A DNA stretch of 54,857 bases from an uncultured Christensenella sp. Lineage in GTDB: Bacteria; Bacillota; Clostridia; Christensenellales; Borkfalkiaceae. This document shows, piece after piece, positions 14,500-22,672 of this stretch. The stretch spans positions 1 to 54,857 of the forward strand of contig CAJTLT010000001.1 of the NCBI GenBank assembly GCA_910577375.1. Reading direction: 5' to 3'. Below the pieces are notes generated by a model. The model did no database searches and was not told where the DNA came from. It worked only from the letters and a program-made list of their open reading frames with translations. Both the position numbers and the translations under genes were made by a program. Within the stretch, counting starts at the first letter, position 1; each line of letters begins with the position of its first letter.

Positions 14500-16659
14500 T
14501 CACATACCACTTAATAGGTCGTTGATAAAGTAACTGTTTTGCTGTCCGAGTTCCGCGAACGTTGCCTTTTCGGTTAAGTATTCGCGCAAATCGTCAATGC
14601 CGACGGAAGAGCGCAACGCCTTTTCCGTAAAGAAGTCTGAAAAACAGTCCGTAGAAAAACGCTTGCTGTAAATCTTTTTCGACATTATGTAATACTTGTT
14701 TTCGTCAAGCGTTCCGTCCTGCGTTCCGCTTTCCACTTGCACCCGTAAACGGCAATACCCAAAGCGGTTATATATGCGTGTATAGTAGTGATGTATTTTC
14801 GCTGTGATTGCTTTTAATAAGTACATAGGCAAAGTGTTATCCGAGCGCACAAAGCGGTATTGATAATACAGCCCCGCAAACTTGCCGAACAGCCAACTAT
14901 AAAGCAATTCCGCAAGAGAGAAGAAAGGCATTGCAAGGCACGTTTCGCCGCTTTCGCGGATATGGACTATTTCGCATAAGTCGCGGGCATCTGCGCCCCA
15001 ACTTTCGGGGCGTTGCTCGTCCGTTATTACCCGCACAAACGGGAAATTATCTACCGTCGCAGAGTGGCGCACCATTTTAAGCCAACTGTTAAATAAATCG
15101 TTCTTTTGATTTGCGCTGTCGTCTTTCTTTTTCTTTTCCGATAGTTCAAGACTGTTTCCGCGTTCCTTGCCGACCTCTGTAATTACTACAACGCCAAATT
15201 CAAAGTTATTCGCATTTACGTTGTTTTCAATGACCTTGCGCCCAAGCCGCAGACTGTCAAAGTCCAAAATGTGAGCGTGGCGGGAATAACTGTCTATCAA
15301 ACGGCTATCACGTTTAAAAAAGTCCGCGTTCCAGAGAGGGAAGTTCCCCAAATCTGCAAGCACACCGTCCACGCGAACGGAATAATTTGCAATCAAGAGC
15401 GACGATTGAATTATATAAATAAAGTATAATTGTGCGTAAATCTCTATAATTTCCCACACGTTTACAACCTTTAATTTATCGTCGTATGTCAGCCCGTAAC
15501 GCTCGTAATCATAGTTAAACAGTCGTTCACGCGTTTGTGTCTTTTGCCACCTTGCCGCCTTTTTCGCTATGAATTGCCGTATTGTCGCAAGATTGTAAAC
15601 CTCGTGATATTCCATAGCCCGCCGCAGTTCGTTTTCCAAATTGCACCACGGAAAGGCGGGGAATTTCAAGTCGTTTTCAAGTATCTTTTCAAACGCTTTG
15701 TCACGAAACATTACCTCTTGCGAAAGTGCCATATCTGTAATTGCCGTTGTCTTTTTCTTGCCCATAGTGCCGCAGACCATATAAACGATAGGGCGGGCGT
15801 TGATAAACCCACGGTTGCGCATTTCGTAATGATTGAGCCGTGCATACGCTATTTTCTTGCGGAACATATCAAACAGCACAAGCCCGATTATTACCCACGC
15901 CCACACAGGAATAGCGGTAAACGGCACGGACAAATCAAGACACAGCTTGTACACTTGACGATAGATATTTACCAAGTCGAACGAAACGACAAAGTAAAAG
16001 TAATACGCCAAAAATTCAAGCATAATCGCAAACGCATTGAAGTAGAACAGCCACAAGCACAGCCATACCGCCCAATACGGTTTATGTGCTTTTATGAACG
16101 CCCAAAGCCCCGCAAGCCATTGTTTGACGGGGCGGTATGTATGAACCGTAAGCCACTTAAACGCTTTTAGCGGACGGCTGTCCTTGTCGTAATCGTTGTT
16201 TTCCTTTTTTAAGTATTGTTTTAAAAAGACATACACGGCAAGCACAAACGGCAATATGATTATAAGCCCCTTACAGAGCGTAAACAGGCTGTCGCCGAGA
16301 AACGCTAAATAACCCGTAAAGTTATCCGTTGTCGCCCACAGTTGCCAATAACGCACCCAATTACTTTGAAAGCCTATCCAAGTACCGGGCAACGGGGTAG
16401 AGGGCGCGGGCGTTTGCGTGAAGTCGAAAAAGGGTATTTTCGGCAAGTCGTTTACTGTCGGCGTGATATTGTGCTGTATGCCGAATATCTCGCAAAAGTA
16501 GTAACTTACTGAAAGCCCGAAATCGCGCCCGCCCTCTATGAGCCTGCCGAGCGCACCCGAATAGAGGAATACGCCGCAAAGGATAAAAGCAAGCGTAATG
16601 CTTACGCAAATTATATGACGGTAGTCAAACCGTTTCTTTCCGTTCGTTGCCGTTCTCAT
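14500..16659 (-). CDS. Zot/pI-like phage assembly ATPase with N-terminal membrane domain
   Basis: A 719-residue protein. I start it at 16659 (MRTATNGKK) because this ATG overlaps the preceding 30-codon gene as ATGA; an upstream extension overlaps that gene. About five hydrophobic segments lie at 15-38, 128-147, 194-227 (two) and 246-265. The ATPase domain follows: P-loop-like GTMGKKKTT (297-305), Walker B VVVITE (490-495), and a Zot-type RHSATVDNFPFVRVITDEQRPE region (531-552). Inovirus pI/Zot proteins extrude phage through the membrane. The membrane part precedes the ATPase rather than following it as in classical Zot, and the P-loop is non-canonical. A DNA-transfer ATPase of another kind is less likely. 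Confidence 0.7.
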   Translation of the reverse strand: MRTATNGKKRFDYRHIICVSITLAFILCGVFLYSGALGRLIEGGRDFGLSVSYYFCEIFGIQHNITPTVNDLPKIPFFDFTQTPAPSTPLPGTWIGFQSNWVRYWQLWATTDNFTGYLAFLGDSLFTLCKGLIIILPFVLAVYVFLKQYLKKENNDYDKDSRPLKAFKWLTVHTYRPVKQWLAGLWAFIKAHKPYWAVWLCLWLFYFNAFAIMLEFLAYYFYFVVSFDLVNIYRQVYKLCLDLSVPFTAIPVWAWVIIGLVLFDMFRKKIAYARLNHYEMRNRGFINARPIVYMVCGTMGKKKTTAITDMALSQEVMFRDKAFEKILENDLKFPAFPWCNLENELRRAMEYHEVYNLATIRQFIAKKAARWQKTQTRERLFNYDYERYGLTYDDKLKVVNVWEIIEIYAQLYFIYIIQSSLLIANYSVRVDGVLADLGNFPLWNADFFKRDSRLIDSYSRHAHILDFDSLRLGRKVIENNVNANNFEFGVVVITEVGKERGNSLELSEKKKKDDSANQKNDLFNSWLKMVRHSATVDNFPFVRVITDEQRPESWGADARDLCEIVHIRESGETCLAMPFFSLAELLYSWLFGKFAGLYYQYRFVRSDNTLPMYLLKAITAKIHHYYTRIYNRFGYCRLRVQVESGTQDGTLDENKYYIMSKKIYSKRFSTDCFSDFFTEKALRSSVGIDDLREYLTEKATFAELGQQNSYFINDLLSGM

Positions 16660-16748
16660 ATCTGCACCGCCGTATAAATAAAGTAACCGATAACCGCTAA
16701 AACCAATATTCCGAGCAGTACCCACAGTAACCGTTTAAGCGTTTTCAT
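16656..16748 (-). CDS. 30-residue hydrophobic peptide
   Basis: Product begins MKTLKRLLWVLLGILVLAVI and ends in TAVQI: a basic start and one TM helix (about 8-26). It is coupled at both ends by ATGA overlaps (upstream 78-residue gene stop and the Zot-like ATG), which strongly supports translation. The size matches small minor coat proteins of filamentous phages (32-33 residues), which sit at one virion tip. Function inferred from size and place only. Confidence 0.6.
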   Translation of the reverse strand: MKTLKRLLWVLLGILVLAVIGYFIYTAVQI

Positions 16749-16981
16749 ATCACAAACCCCAAATTCAAAAATGTGCGTTTGCCTTTCAAGTCCGAGCGTT
16801 CCTCTATCATATACGAATAATAAACACCTTTCCGTTTTACCCTATAACACGTACGACTTCCGTCCGTTCTACGTATCACGTCCTCAATTTCAATAAATCG
16901 CCGTTGCGTTTGTATTGCACCCGCCAAACGGTTTAATAAGTATTCGTATTCGCCTTGCGTTAATCTTGCTAATTCGTTCAT
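16745..16981 (-). CDS. 78-residue soluble protein, unknown
   Basis: Starts at MNELARLTQGEYEYLLNRL with the RBS AGGACGG 12 nt upstream; this 20-bp start region is identical to that of the transposase. Predicted helical N-terminal half with RRFIEIEDVIRRTDGSRTCYRVKRKGVYYSYM, charged and basic. No recognised family; a small DNA-binding or regulatory protein is possible. Palindrome copy 3 lies just upstream of its RBS. Stop overlaps the 30-codon gene. Confidence 0.6.
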   Translation of the reverse strand: MNELARLTQGEYEYLLNRLAGAIQTQRRFIEIEDVIRRTDGSRTCYRVKRKGVYYSYMIEERSDLKGKRTFLNLGFVI

Positions 16982-16998
16982 TGTCGTTACCGTCCTTT
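16979..16998 (-). promoter_or_regulatory. 20-bp RBS/start region shared with the transposase gene
   Basis: CATTGTCGTTACCGTCCTTT here is identical to 12418-12437 at the transposase start. On the minus strand it reads AAAGGACGG-TAACGACA-ATG. Other element genes have related starts (GAGGTAA with 4-6 nt then ATG). Confidence 0.7.
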
Positions 16999-17016
16999 TT
17001 GAAAGTACACTTTCAA
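16999..17016. repeat. Element palindrome, copy 3
   Basis: TTGAAAGTACACTTTCAA, the reverse complement of copies 2 and 4. It lies between the 78-residue gene RBS and the plus-strand promoter at 17041, so it could repress either. Confidence 0.7.
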
Positions 17017-17040
17017 TTTTCGTATTCGTTGTAAAATTAT

Positions 17041-17069
17041 TTGACTTTTGCCGCGCCCTATGATAAACT
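17041..17069 (+). promoter_or_regulatory. Plus-strand promoter for a candidate small RNA
   Basis: TTGACT (17041-17046), 17-bp spacer, TAAACT (17064-17069). It is the only promoter I see pointing against the element genes and leads straight into the structured RNA candidate. Confidence 0.5.
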
Positions 17070-17074
17070 ACTAA

Positions 17075-17143
17075 ATGTAGCGACAGTTCCAAACGGAACG
17101 GGGCTAATACTCTTTGAGTGTTTGGCAGCCGCTACTTTTTTTT
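17075..17143 (+). ncRNA. Candidate three-way-junction small RNA with terminator
   Basis: A closing stem GUAGCG/CGCUAC (17077-17082 with 17130-17135) encloses two hairpins: GUUCC-aaac-GGAAC (17086-17099) and a 9-10-bp stem around ACUC-uuu-GAGU (17103-17126). Eight U residues follow at 17136-17143. About 69 nt, promoter at 17041. The 3' end is antisense to the last codons (lysines) of the 141-residue gene. It could be an antisense regulator, or a structured single-strand DNA site (origin or packaging) that looks like RNA. Confidence 0.5.
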
Positions 17144-17557
17144 ACCGTTTTTGCGGTCTATGTATTTTTGTTTTGCCTTTTCTGCATATTGTTTAGCCCG
17201 TTCATAATCTTTTGGTGTCATTGCCCCTTGTCGCGGTTTTTCGTATTCAGTAGTAGGGGCAACTATCGCTTGTCGGCGCATATAAGAATGTTTTCCGTCA
17301 TTAAGCGGACTTTTTTCCATAGTATAATTATTGCCACCATTTTTGCCTTTTTTCTTTTGTGTCGAAAAACCTACCGAAACGTGTTTATCGTCTATATCGT
17401 CCATAATTGCGTGTGGATGACCGCCGTTATAGTCCTTATGGTCTTTTATCTGCACGGGAACAAAGTCCGTTTCAATCTCAATATGCTTTATACTTTTAAT
17501 ATTTCCCGCCCCATTTTTACGGGGCGGTTTTTGCGTGTTAATTTTTCTTTTTGCCAT
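17132..17557 (-). CDS. 141-residue basic protein, unknown
   Basis: I start it at 17557 (MAKRKINTQKPP) because GAGGTAAAAGCAATG matches the element RBS pattern; an upstream ATG at 17593 also overlaps the small peptide stop. Strongly basic at both ends (KRKINTQKPPRK and YIDRKNGKKK), low complexity in the middle, no TM helix. The basic character suggests nucleic-acid binding, for example of the packaged ssDNA. No family recognised. Lies between the two tiny hydrophobic genes. Confidence 0.6.
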   Translation of the reverse strand: MAKRKINTQKPPRKNGAGNIKSIKHIEIETDFVPVQIKDHKDYNGGHPHAIMDDIDDKHVSVGFSTQKKKGKNGGNNYTMEKSPLNDGKHSYMRRQAIVAPTTEYEKPRQGAMTPKDYERAKQYAEKAKQKYIDRKNGKKK

Positions 17558-17592
17558 TGCTTTTACCTCAATTATTGAATTAGTCCTAACCA

Positions 17593-17688
17593 TTAACCGA
17601 TATTAACGCCGAGCCAAACGAAAAAGGCAAGAATTGAAAACCCGACTACAAAGCCGACTATTTTAAATATCCATTTCAAAATAAACAT
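17593..17688 (-). CDS. 31-residue hydrophobic peptide
   Basis: Product begins MFILKWIFKIVGFVVGFSI and ends LAFFVWLGVNIG: almost entirely one TM helix with two lysines near the N-terminus. RBS AAAGGA 8 nt before ATG and 5 nt after the stop of the upstream surface-protein gene. Its size and hydrophobicity match inovirus pVII/pIX-like minor coat proteins. With the 30-residue peptide it makes a pair, as in filamentous phages; the role is inferred. Confidence 0.6.
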   Translation of the reverse strand: MFILKWIFKIVGFVVGFSILAFFVWLGVNIG

Positions 17689-17693
17689 TTCGG

Positions 17694-19652
17694 TTATTCC
17701 TTTTTCTTTTTCTCAACTATCTGCACAACGGTTTTACGAGGGAACAGATATTTAATCGCAAAAAATATTAAAGCAATTAAAATTATTACTGCAACAACCG
17801 CAAAGATTATTGATAAGATGCTTTTATATTTTTGATTATGATAATCTTCTTTGAGCGGTGGAATAAGCCCCGAAATTATATCCGTAGGGGTATGTACAAC
17901 GGGTATTTCCGTTTCTACGCCGTCAGAGGTAAACCAAAGCGAAATTATATCAAAGTCAAGGTAAACCGTTTCTTGCGATACATAAGCGTTAAATTCGCTT
18001 TTGCCCCAATTCTCGCAGTTTGTTTTTACAAGTGTTTCACCGCCGTCAATATCGGCTTTACGGCAATAAGTAGAAGTACACGGGGCAGACATATATTGAG
18101 TAGAACTATATCTGAAAAGTACAACTTTTTCGCCGTTTGTTTTTGCTTTTGCGTGTTCGTCTTTAAGGCTTTGCACGTCTTTTTCGTTTATGTAAAGACT
18201 TCCCGCAATTTCGCTGTTGCTACCCGTCAAATCGCTGTCCGTTAAAACCTCTATCGCCTTTTTGCTGTCGTAGATAGTTTCCACGTTGAAATTGCCGCTA
18301 AAAGCTGTTTGCCAAAAGTCTTTTGTCGTAACGTGCCAAAATACGTCTTGCATATCGTCAGCGTTTATTTCTTTATGATTAAAACCGTATTCGTAACCGT
18401 TCTGAACGTAGTCCTCAAACAGATATTTGCTATACCTGTCATTAAGAAGTTCGCCGCCAAGATATTTACTATTATTTAACAGCTTATCCTTTAAAACATT
18501 GCCGTCAACTTCATAATCTTCGCAATCTTTGCCACCCGTATAAAATACCGCCGCAAAATTGCTAAAATCTTCGTGTACAACTTCCGTACCGTTCAACCAC
18601 AAAAAACCCCAATGATATGTATCGCCGACTTCATAACCATAGTTAGAAGTCCAATCAGATATGCCCGATTTGGTAAACCAAGACGATTTTGCATTTTCCC
18701 AAAATACGTTGAATAAAAAATACATATCGTCCGAAAGGGTATCCGTATCCGCACCGTGCAGAGCGTTTATTTTATTGAACGTGTAACTATCTTCCGTAAC
18801 AAGAATAGGTTTTGTAAAATATTCGTACCACTCGCAAATAATTTTTGAAAGTTCGCCGTAATCTTCAAAATACTTATTAGGTACACGGAAATAGCAACTG
18901 TTTAATTGAGATTGTTCGCCGTTATAATAATCGCCCTGCGGACGGTAATAGGTATGTTTTACGTTTAAATCAATACACTTGTCAAAGCCGTCCACAATAC
19001 AACTTAACGTATCGCTTTCCGCAAGTTCAGAGCCGTAGCCTTTAACATAGCCCGAATAAGTGTATTTTGCACCGCAAGGGTAAGCAGTCACGCTGCCTTT
19101 AACAACTAATTCAATTTCGGTTATTTCATAAACACGGCTATTTTCGTTTAACGATTTTAAGATATTTCGATTTTCAGTCTGACTTAACAGTATTTTGAAT
19201 TTATAAAATCGCCCCTCATAGCCTGCCGCTTTGGAATAATTGAGAAATTCCAAAGTGTATTTTGCCGATTGCAAATTACCGCAACGGAATTGAATTTTGT
19301 TGCGTTCGGTATTCGTATCAAAAGCAATATCCTGCGGATTGTATACATACACATACAGCCCGAAATCGTCTTGCTTGTCCGAATAGCAGGAGTAACAGAA
19401 TTCAACAAAAGAAAGGATTTGCGGCTTGCCGTTTTCGTTATGCGGATAATCTTCGATATTAAAAGTATTGCCGCCGATAGTAGAGCCTTGCAGATTATCC
19501 CACACGTTTGTGTTTTCATATGCCGCGCGAACACCGTCCGTAGTATCGGCAAAAGCGGACGAATTTAATTGCCCGTATATTACCGCCACAACACACAATA
19601 ACGCCGCTATGATTGTGTATATTATTCGTTTTAAAATCTTACTGTTTTGCAT
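17694..19652 (-). CDS. 652-residue type I surface protein, adsorption-protein candidate
   Basis: Start at 19652 (MQNSKILKR) with AGGCGGTG upstream. A cleavable signal peptide (about 8-35, ending SSAFA before DTTDG), a large Cys- and Tyr-containing outer region (about 36-600), and one C-terminal TM helix (about 615-638) before a lysine-rich tail. This architecture is that of pIII-type adsorption proteins anchored by the C-terminus. No named domain recognised. Flanked by other membrane-protein genes and just upstream of a pVII/pIX-sized peptide, as in phage assembly modules. Confidence 0.65.
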   Translation of the reverse strand: MQNSKILKRIIYTIIAALLCVVAVIYGQLNSSAFADTTDGVRAAYENTNVWDNLQGSTIGGNTFNIEDYPHNENGKPQILSFVEFCYSCYSDKQDDFGLYVYVYNPQDIAFDTNTERNKIQFRCGNLQSAKYTLEFLNYSKAAGYEGRFYKFKILLSQTENRNILKSLNENSRVYEITEIELVVKGSVTAYPCGAKYTYSGYVKGYGSELAESDTLSCIVDGFDKCIDLNVKHTYYRPQGDYYNGEQSQLNSCYFRVPNKYFEDYGELSKIICEWYEYFTKPILVTEDSYTFNKINALHGADTDTLSDDMYFLFNVFWENAKSSWFTKSGISDWTSNYGYEVGDTYHWGFLWLNGTEVVHEDFSNFAAVFYTGGKDCEDYEVDGNVLKDKLLNNSKYLGGELLNDRYSKYLFEDYVQNGYEYGFNHKEINADDMQDVFWHVTTKDFWQTAFSGNFNVETIYDSKKAIEVLTDSDLTGSNSEIAGSLYINEKDVQSLKDEHAKAKTNGEKVVLFRYSSTQYMSAPCTSTYCRKADIDGGETLVKTNCENWGKSEFNAYVSQETVYLDFDIISLWFTSDGVETEIPVVHTPTDIISGLIPPLKEDYHNQKYKSILSIIFAVVAVIILIALIFFAIKYLFPRKTVVQIVEKKKKE

Positions 19653-19663
19653 AAGTTCACCGC

Positions 19664-20212
19664 CTAACAAAAATATATTTGCGTTTTTAACTTTTCAACG
19701 CCGTCCGTTATTGTTAAAATAAAACTGTCTTTCATATCAAGATTTACAGGTGGTATGCCTGTTATTTTCTTTTCGGGATATTTGGACTGTATAACCTTTT
19801 CAACGGTTAAATCGTTCGGAATGAAAAGAATAAAACAATTAGCAAACTTTGCAACATTAAACAATTCAGCGCAGTTGTATTCGGTTAAATCGCTTTTAAA
19901 ATTTTTCCTATTTTCGTCCACCGAAAAATCAAAATTTTCAACGTTTTTTACATTCAAAAATACTTGCACGTCATAATCTATTTTTTGCCCCGTCAATGTA
20001 CCGCAGTAGAATACAGAAAAACTGTCTTTCGAGAGTTCAACGCCTTTTTTCTCGCTTATTATTACTTCGTTAGAATATTTAACGTAAAAGTTACGTTGTC
20101 CGTTTCCCACATATGTAAAGGTCAAAGCCAATATACCGGCAAGCAGAATAAACAGCAATACGGCTAAACATATACGTACAAAAACGGATATTGCCGTGTT
20201 TGTCCTTTTCAT
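19664..20212 (-). CDS. 182-residue membrane-anchored protein, unknown
   Basis: Start at 20212 (MKRTNTAISVFVR), 11 nt after the stop of the upstream gene, with AAGGCGGTG as RBS; the longer frame is an overlap artefact. One N-terminal TM anchor (about 11-35), then an outer domain with NFYVKYSNEVIISEKKGVEL and two spaced cysteines. No C-terminal TM. Probably a structural or assembly protein of the element envelope, by position. The 3' end lies 12 bp before the surface-protein gene. Confidence 0.6.
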   Translation of the reverse strand: MKRTNTAISVFVRICLAVLLFILLAGILALTFTYVGNGQRNFYVKYSNEVIISEKKGVELSKDSFSVFYCGTLTGQKIDYDVQVFLNVKNVENFDFSVDENRKNFKSDLTEYNCAELFNVAKFANCFILFIPNDLTVEKVIQSKYPEKKITGIPPVNLDMKDSFILTITDGVEKLKTQIYFC

Positions 20213-20223
20213 AACGCACCGCC

Positions 20224-21594
20224 TTAACGCTTTCTGGGTTTTGTTCCGCCGACAATACCTGCAACTACGGCAATGAGCGCAACTCCGCCCACAACTCCGC
20301 CGACTATCTGCCATTTGTTTCGATTAACAGTGTTTATTACCTTGTCAGTTCCCGTAAGCACTTCGGATACAAATTCAAGGCTGTTGTCTGTTACGACTGC
20401 GTTTGTCAATATCGTACTGTCAATATCGCCATTAGCCGAACGAACAGCCGTTACGATTAAGTTCAATTCGCTTGCGCTTTCAACCATTTTTATAAGCGAC
20501 GTGCCGTATTCAACTGATTTAGTGGCGTATACTTCACCGTCAACATAAAACGTAACAGTACACATAATAATTTCCCAACGTGCTGTAAGCGTTATATTTT
20601 CCTTTATCGGTTGGTTTGTGTATTCCGTTCCGTTGGACATAAACCAACCTTTAAAAATATATCCCTCTCGTGTGGGAGTAGTTAGCGTTGCCGATTTATT
20701 CCATTCCACGATTTGGTTTTCTACCGTATTTCCGCCGTCTGTATTAAAAACAACTGCGTAACGGTTTATTTCAAACTTTGCATAAAGTCGGGTATCCGAA
20801 TATATGGGGCTTCCGTCGTATTTTTGAGTAAAGGCTTCGTCAAAATACCAACCGACGAACGTATATCCCTCTTTTACAGGATTTGGAGGTAAAGGAATAG
20901 GCTTTTCTACCTCAACAAGTGAATATTCTATGGATAAGTTAGAGCCTAATACAGTAGGGTTTAAACTGGTAAGCGGAAACATATAAAGATTAAAATCTTT
21001 CGGATAATAATTAGTATGTGCAGTATTAACATTAACTACTTCTCCCTTGTATTTTAAAACCACATTTTCAAATCCGTAATGAGGTAAATCTTCAAATACA
21101 TTATATTTGGGCAACAGTATAATGCACATAGTCACAAACATTGCTGAACCAAATTCATTTTGAATTGCTAAAACACCCGTTAATTCAGTATCGTTAATAT
21201 TATTTTTAACGATAGCCGACGAAACGGAGTCTGTCGTACTGCCTATATAAGCGAAAAAATCACCAAGAACAACTTGTAAATTTGTTACTTCGCTCTCCGA
21301 CAAGGTTACGCCTAAACTTGACCACGTTTCGTTGCTTGTGGCTACGGCTTCCGTTGTCATAGTTTTTGCCTTATAGTTAGAAACGGCGCAAGTCGCCGTT
21401 TCAATTTCATTTTCTTTTTCAGGTTGTGTTTGCTCAGTATCAGGTTTAAACCATTCAGACGGTTTGTACTTGTCGTCCTTTACAAACATTTGCATACACA
21501 ACCCTGCAACCATAACGAATAATAGAACAATACAAGTTGCCGTGATTATCCACTTGATTTTATCGCTTTTTTTATGTCTTTTTAATTCGTTCAT
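20224..21594 (-). CDS. 456-residue surface protein with InlB-type repeats
   Basis: N-terminal TM/signal (about 14-37), an outer region of about 190 residues, then InlB B-type (Listeria-Bacteroides) repeats with GYTFVGWYFDEAFTQKYDG (243-261) and GYIFKGWFMSNG (311-322), each preceding a YAKFE/TARWE strand. The C-terminus has a Gly/Val-rich TM helix (429-450) and a basic end TKPRKR. Such repeats are common in adhesins of Gram-positive bacteria, so this is a second candidate for receptor binding, or for altering the host surface. First large gene after three small ones in the same operon. Confidence 0.75.
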   Translation of the reverse strand: MNELKRHKKSDKIKWIITATCIVLLFVMVAGLCMQMFVKDDKYKPSEWFKPDTEQTQPEKENEIETATCAVSNYKAKTMTTEAVATSNETWSSLGVTLSESEVTNLQVVLGDFFAYIGSTTDSVSSAIVKNNINDTELTGVLAIQNEFGSAMFVTMCIILLPKYNVFEDLPHYGFENVVLKYKGEVVNVNTAHTNYYPKDFNLYMFPLTSLNPTVLGSNLSIEYSLVEVEKPIPLPPNPVKEGYTFVGWYFDEAFTQKYDGSPIYSDTRLYAKFEINRYAVVFNTDGGNTVENQIVEWNKSATLTTPTREGYIFKGWFMSNGTEYTNQPIKENITLTARWEIIMCTVTFYVDGEVYATKSVEYGTSLIKMVESASELNLIVTAVRSANGDIDSTILTNAVVTDNSLEFVSEVLTGTDKVINTVNRNKWQIVGGVVGGVALIAVVAGIVGGTKPRKR

Positions 21595-21609
21595 TTTCTT
21601 TTACCTCGC

Positions 21610-21912
21610 TTAATAATACCAACCGCCGCCGTGGTCGTCTTGCGGGCGACCTCTGTCCGCGTACCGATTAGCGGCTGTTACCTTTTTATTTTTCTTTGCT
21701 TTACTTTTCAAGCCGTTTTTCTTGTTATAAATTTTTGCCTGCGTTTTACGTTCGTTTAATACGCCCATACGGAACGCCGCCTCAGTATCGGTCAGCGGTG
21801 TGCCGTCGTGTTTTCTGCCGTTCGCCAATTCGCGGGAATAGCGTTTGCCGCGCTCGGCGGGGTTGAGTAGTACAACCTTTTTGCCGTTCTTTGTTTCAAT
21901 AAGTGTTGCCAT
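21610..21912 (-). CDS. 100-residue basic protein, unknown
   Basis: RBS AAAAGGATGG upstream of MATLIETKNGKKVVLLNPAERGKRYS. Highly basic, with NKKNGLKSKAKKNKKV and a disordered, Gly-rich end DDHGGGWYY. A motif AERGKRYSRELANGRKHDGTPLTDTEAAFRMGVLNERK looks like a short conserved domain seen in small phage/plasmid proteins, but I cannot name it. Nucleic-acid binding is likely from charge alone. Confidence 0.6.
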   Translation of the reverse strand: MATLIETKNGKKVVLLNPAERGKRYSRELANGRKHDGTPLTDTEAAFRMGVLNERKTQAKIYNKKNGLKSKAKKNKKVTAANRYADRGRPQDDHGGGWYY

Positions 21913-21927
21913 ATTTACACCATCCTT

Positions 21928-22155
21928 TTAATTTTCGTCATTGCCGTTCTTGTCAAGGTCGGCTACAAAGTCGATAGCAAGACGGGCTTTCGTTTTAATC
22001 GCGCTACACGTTGCCGCATAGTCGATTTCGTCCTTGCCTTGCGCTTTTATTTCGATTTTCAAAATGTCTTTCAAAGACTGATAAATGCGCTCGTATTTCG
22101 CCGCTTTTATCTTTTCGTCGAAGTCATTTACCGTTTGCTTTTTCTTTCCGAACAT
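21928..22155 (-). CDS. 75-residue helical protein, unknown
   Basis: Start context GAGGAATAACGACAATG. Mainly charged helix (residues 10-70) with no TM segment; a coiled-coil-like pattern DEKIKAAKYERIYQSLKDILKIEIKAQG. No family recognised. Sits between the 67- and 100-residue genes with gaps of 5 and 15 bp. Confidence 0.6.
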   Translation of the reverse strand: MFGKKKQTVNDFDEKIKAAKYERIYQSLKDILKIEIKAQGKDEIDYAATCSAIKTKARLAIDFVADLDKNGNDEN

Positions 22156-22160
22156 TGTCG

Positions 22161-22364
22161 TTATTCCTCGCTTTCTTTTAATTTGTCTTTGATTTCGTCG
22201 TAACTCTCGGTTACAAGAATACCCGACGAAGTGTCGTTCTTGTCCATTCCCATTTCAATAAACACGCTACCGTCGCCGTCGCATACAATTCCCGTTATCT
22301 TTCCGATAGGTACTAATACCGTCATACCGCCGTCGTAGTTCGTTACTTCGATAAAGTTTTTCAT
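22161..22364 (-). CDS. 67-residue small beta-rich protein, unknown
   Basis: RBS AAGAGGTAACGAAAAATG. The sequence MKNFIEVTNYDGGMTVLVPIGKITGIVCDGDG has strand-turn character and an acidic C-terminal half ending ESEE. It opens the structural-gene run after the 22,365-22,690 non-coding region. A small regulator or ssDNA-binding-type protein is possible but not shown. Confidence 0.6.
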   Translation of the reverse strand: MKNFIEVTNYDGGMTVLVPIGKITGIVCDGDGSVFIEMGMDKNDTSSGILVTESYDEIKDKLKESEE

Positions 22365-22557
22365 TTTTCGTTACCTCTTAATCTTTCTTTTCCGTTGCGC
22401 GAATTTTGAGGGCTGCCAAAAGGTTTACACTTTTCGCACCCTCGAAACGGCTTGCCTGCGCCGCGCACTCGTTTCTCACCCCGCGCTATTATTCGCGCAG
22501 AATAGCGGGAGAGGGTTTCCGACCTTAAAAGGCTAATAAAGGGAAGTAGTCCGTTTG

Positions 22558-22592
22558 TTTTGCCTTTTCGCTTAAAAGAAAAGCGGGCAAAA
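22558..22592. repeat. Stem-bulge-stem hairpin beside a DnaA box
   Basis: TTTTGCC/GGCAAAA outer stem and CGCTT/AAGCG inner stem, with a 4-nt one-sided TTTT bulge and a 7-nt loop. The shape resembles the asymmetric giant hairpin near rep. Confidence 0.6.
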
Positions 22593-22593
22593 G

Positions 22594-22602
22594 TTATCCA
22601 CA
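22594..22602 (+). promoter_or_regulatory. DnaA box 1
   Basis: TTATCCACA, an exact match to the TTATNCACA consensus, 1 bp after the hairpin. Confidence 0.65.
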
Positions 22603-22654
22603 GCTTACCGCCGTGTTACAACTAATGCCCGCCGTTTCTGTGTATCTTTTCGGG

Positions 22655-22663
22655 TTATGCACA
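22655..22663 (+). promoter_or_regulatory. DnaA box 2
   Basis: TTATGCACA, exact match to TTATNCACA, same direction as box 1. Confidence 0.65.
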
Positions 22664-22672
22664 ATGCAGTTT

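Noticed and set aside
15535..16170. 211-codon plus-strand frame over the Zot-like gene
   Set aside because: Antisense shadow; protein-like features belong to the minus-strand frame with Walker motifs.
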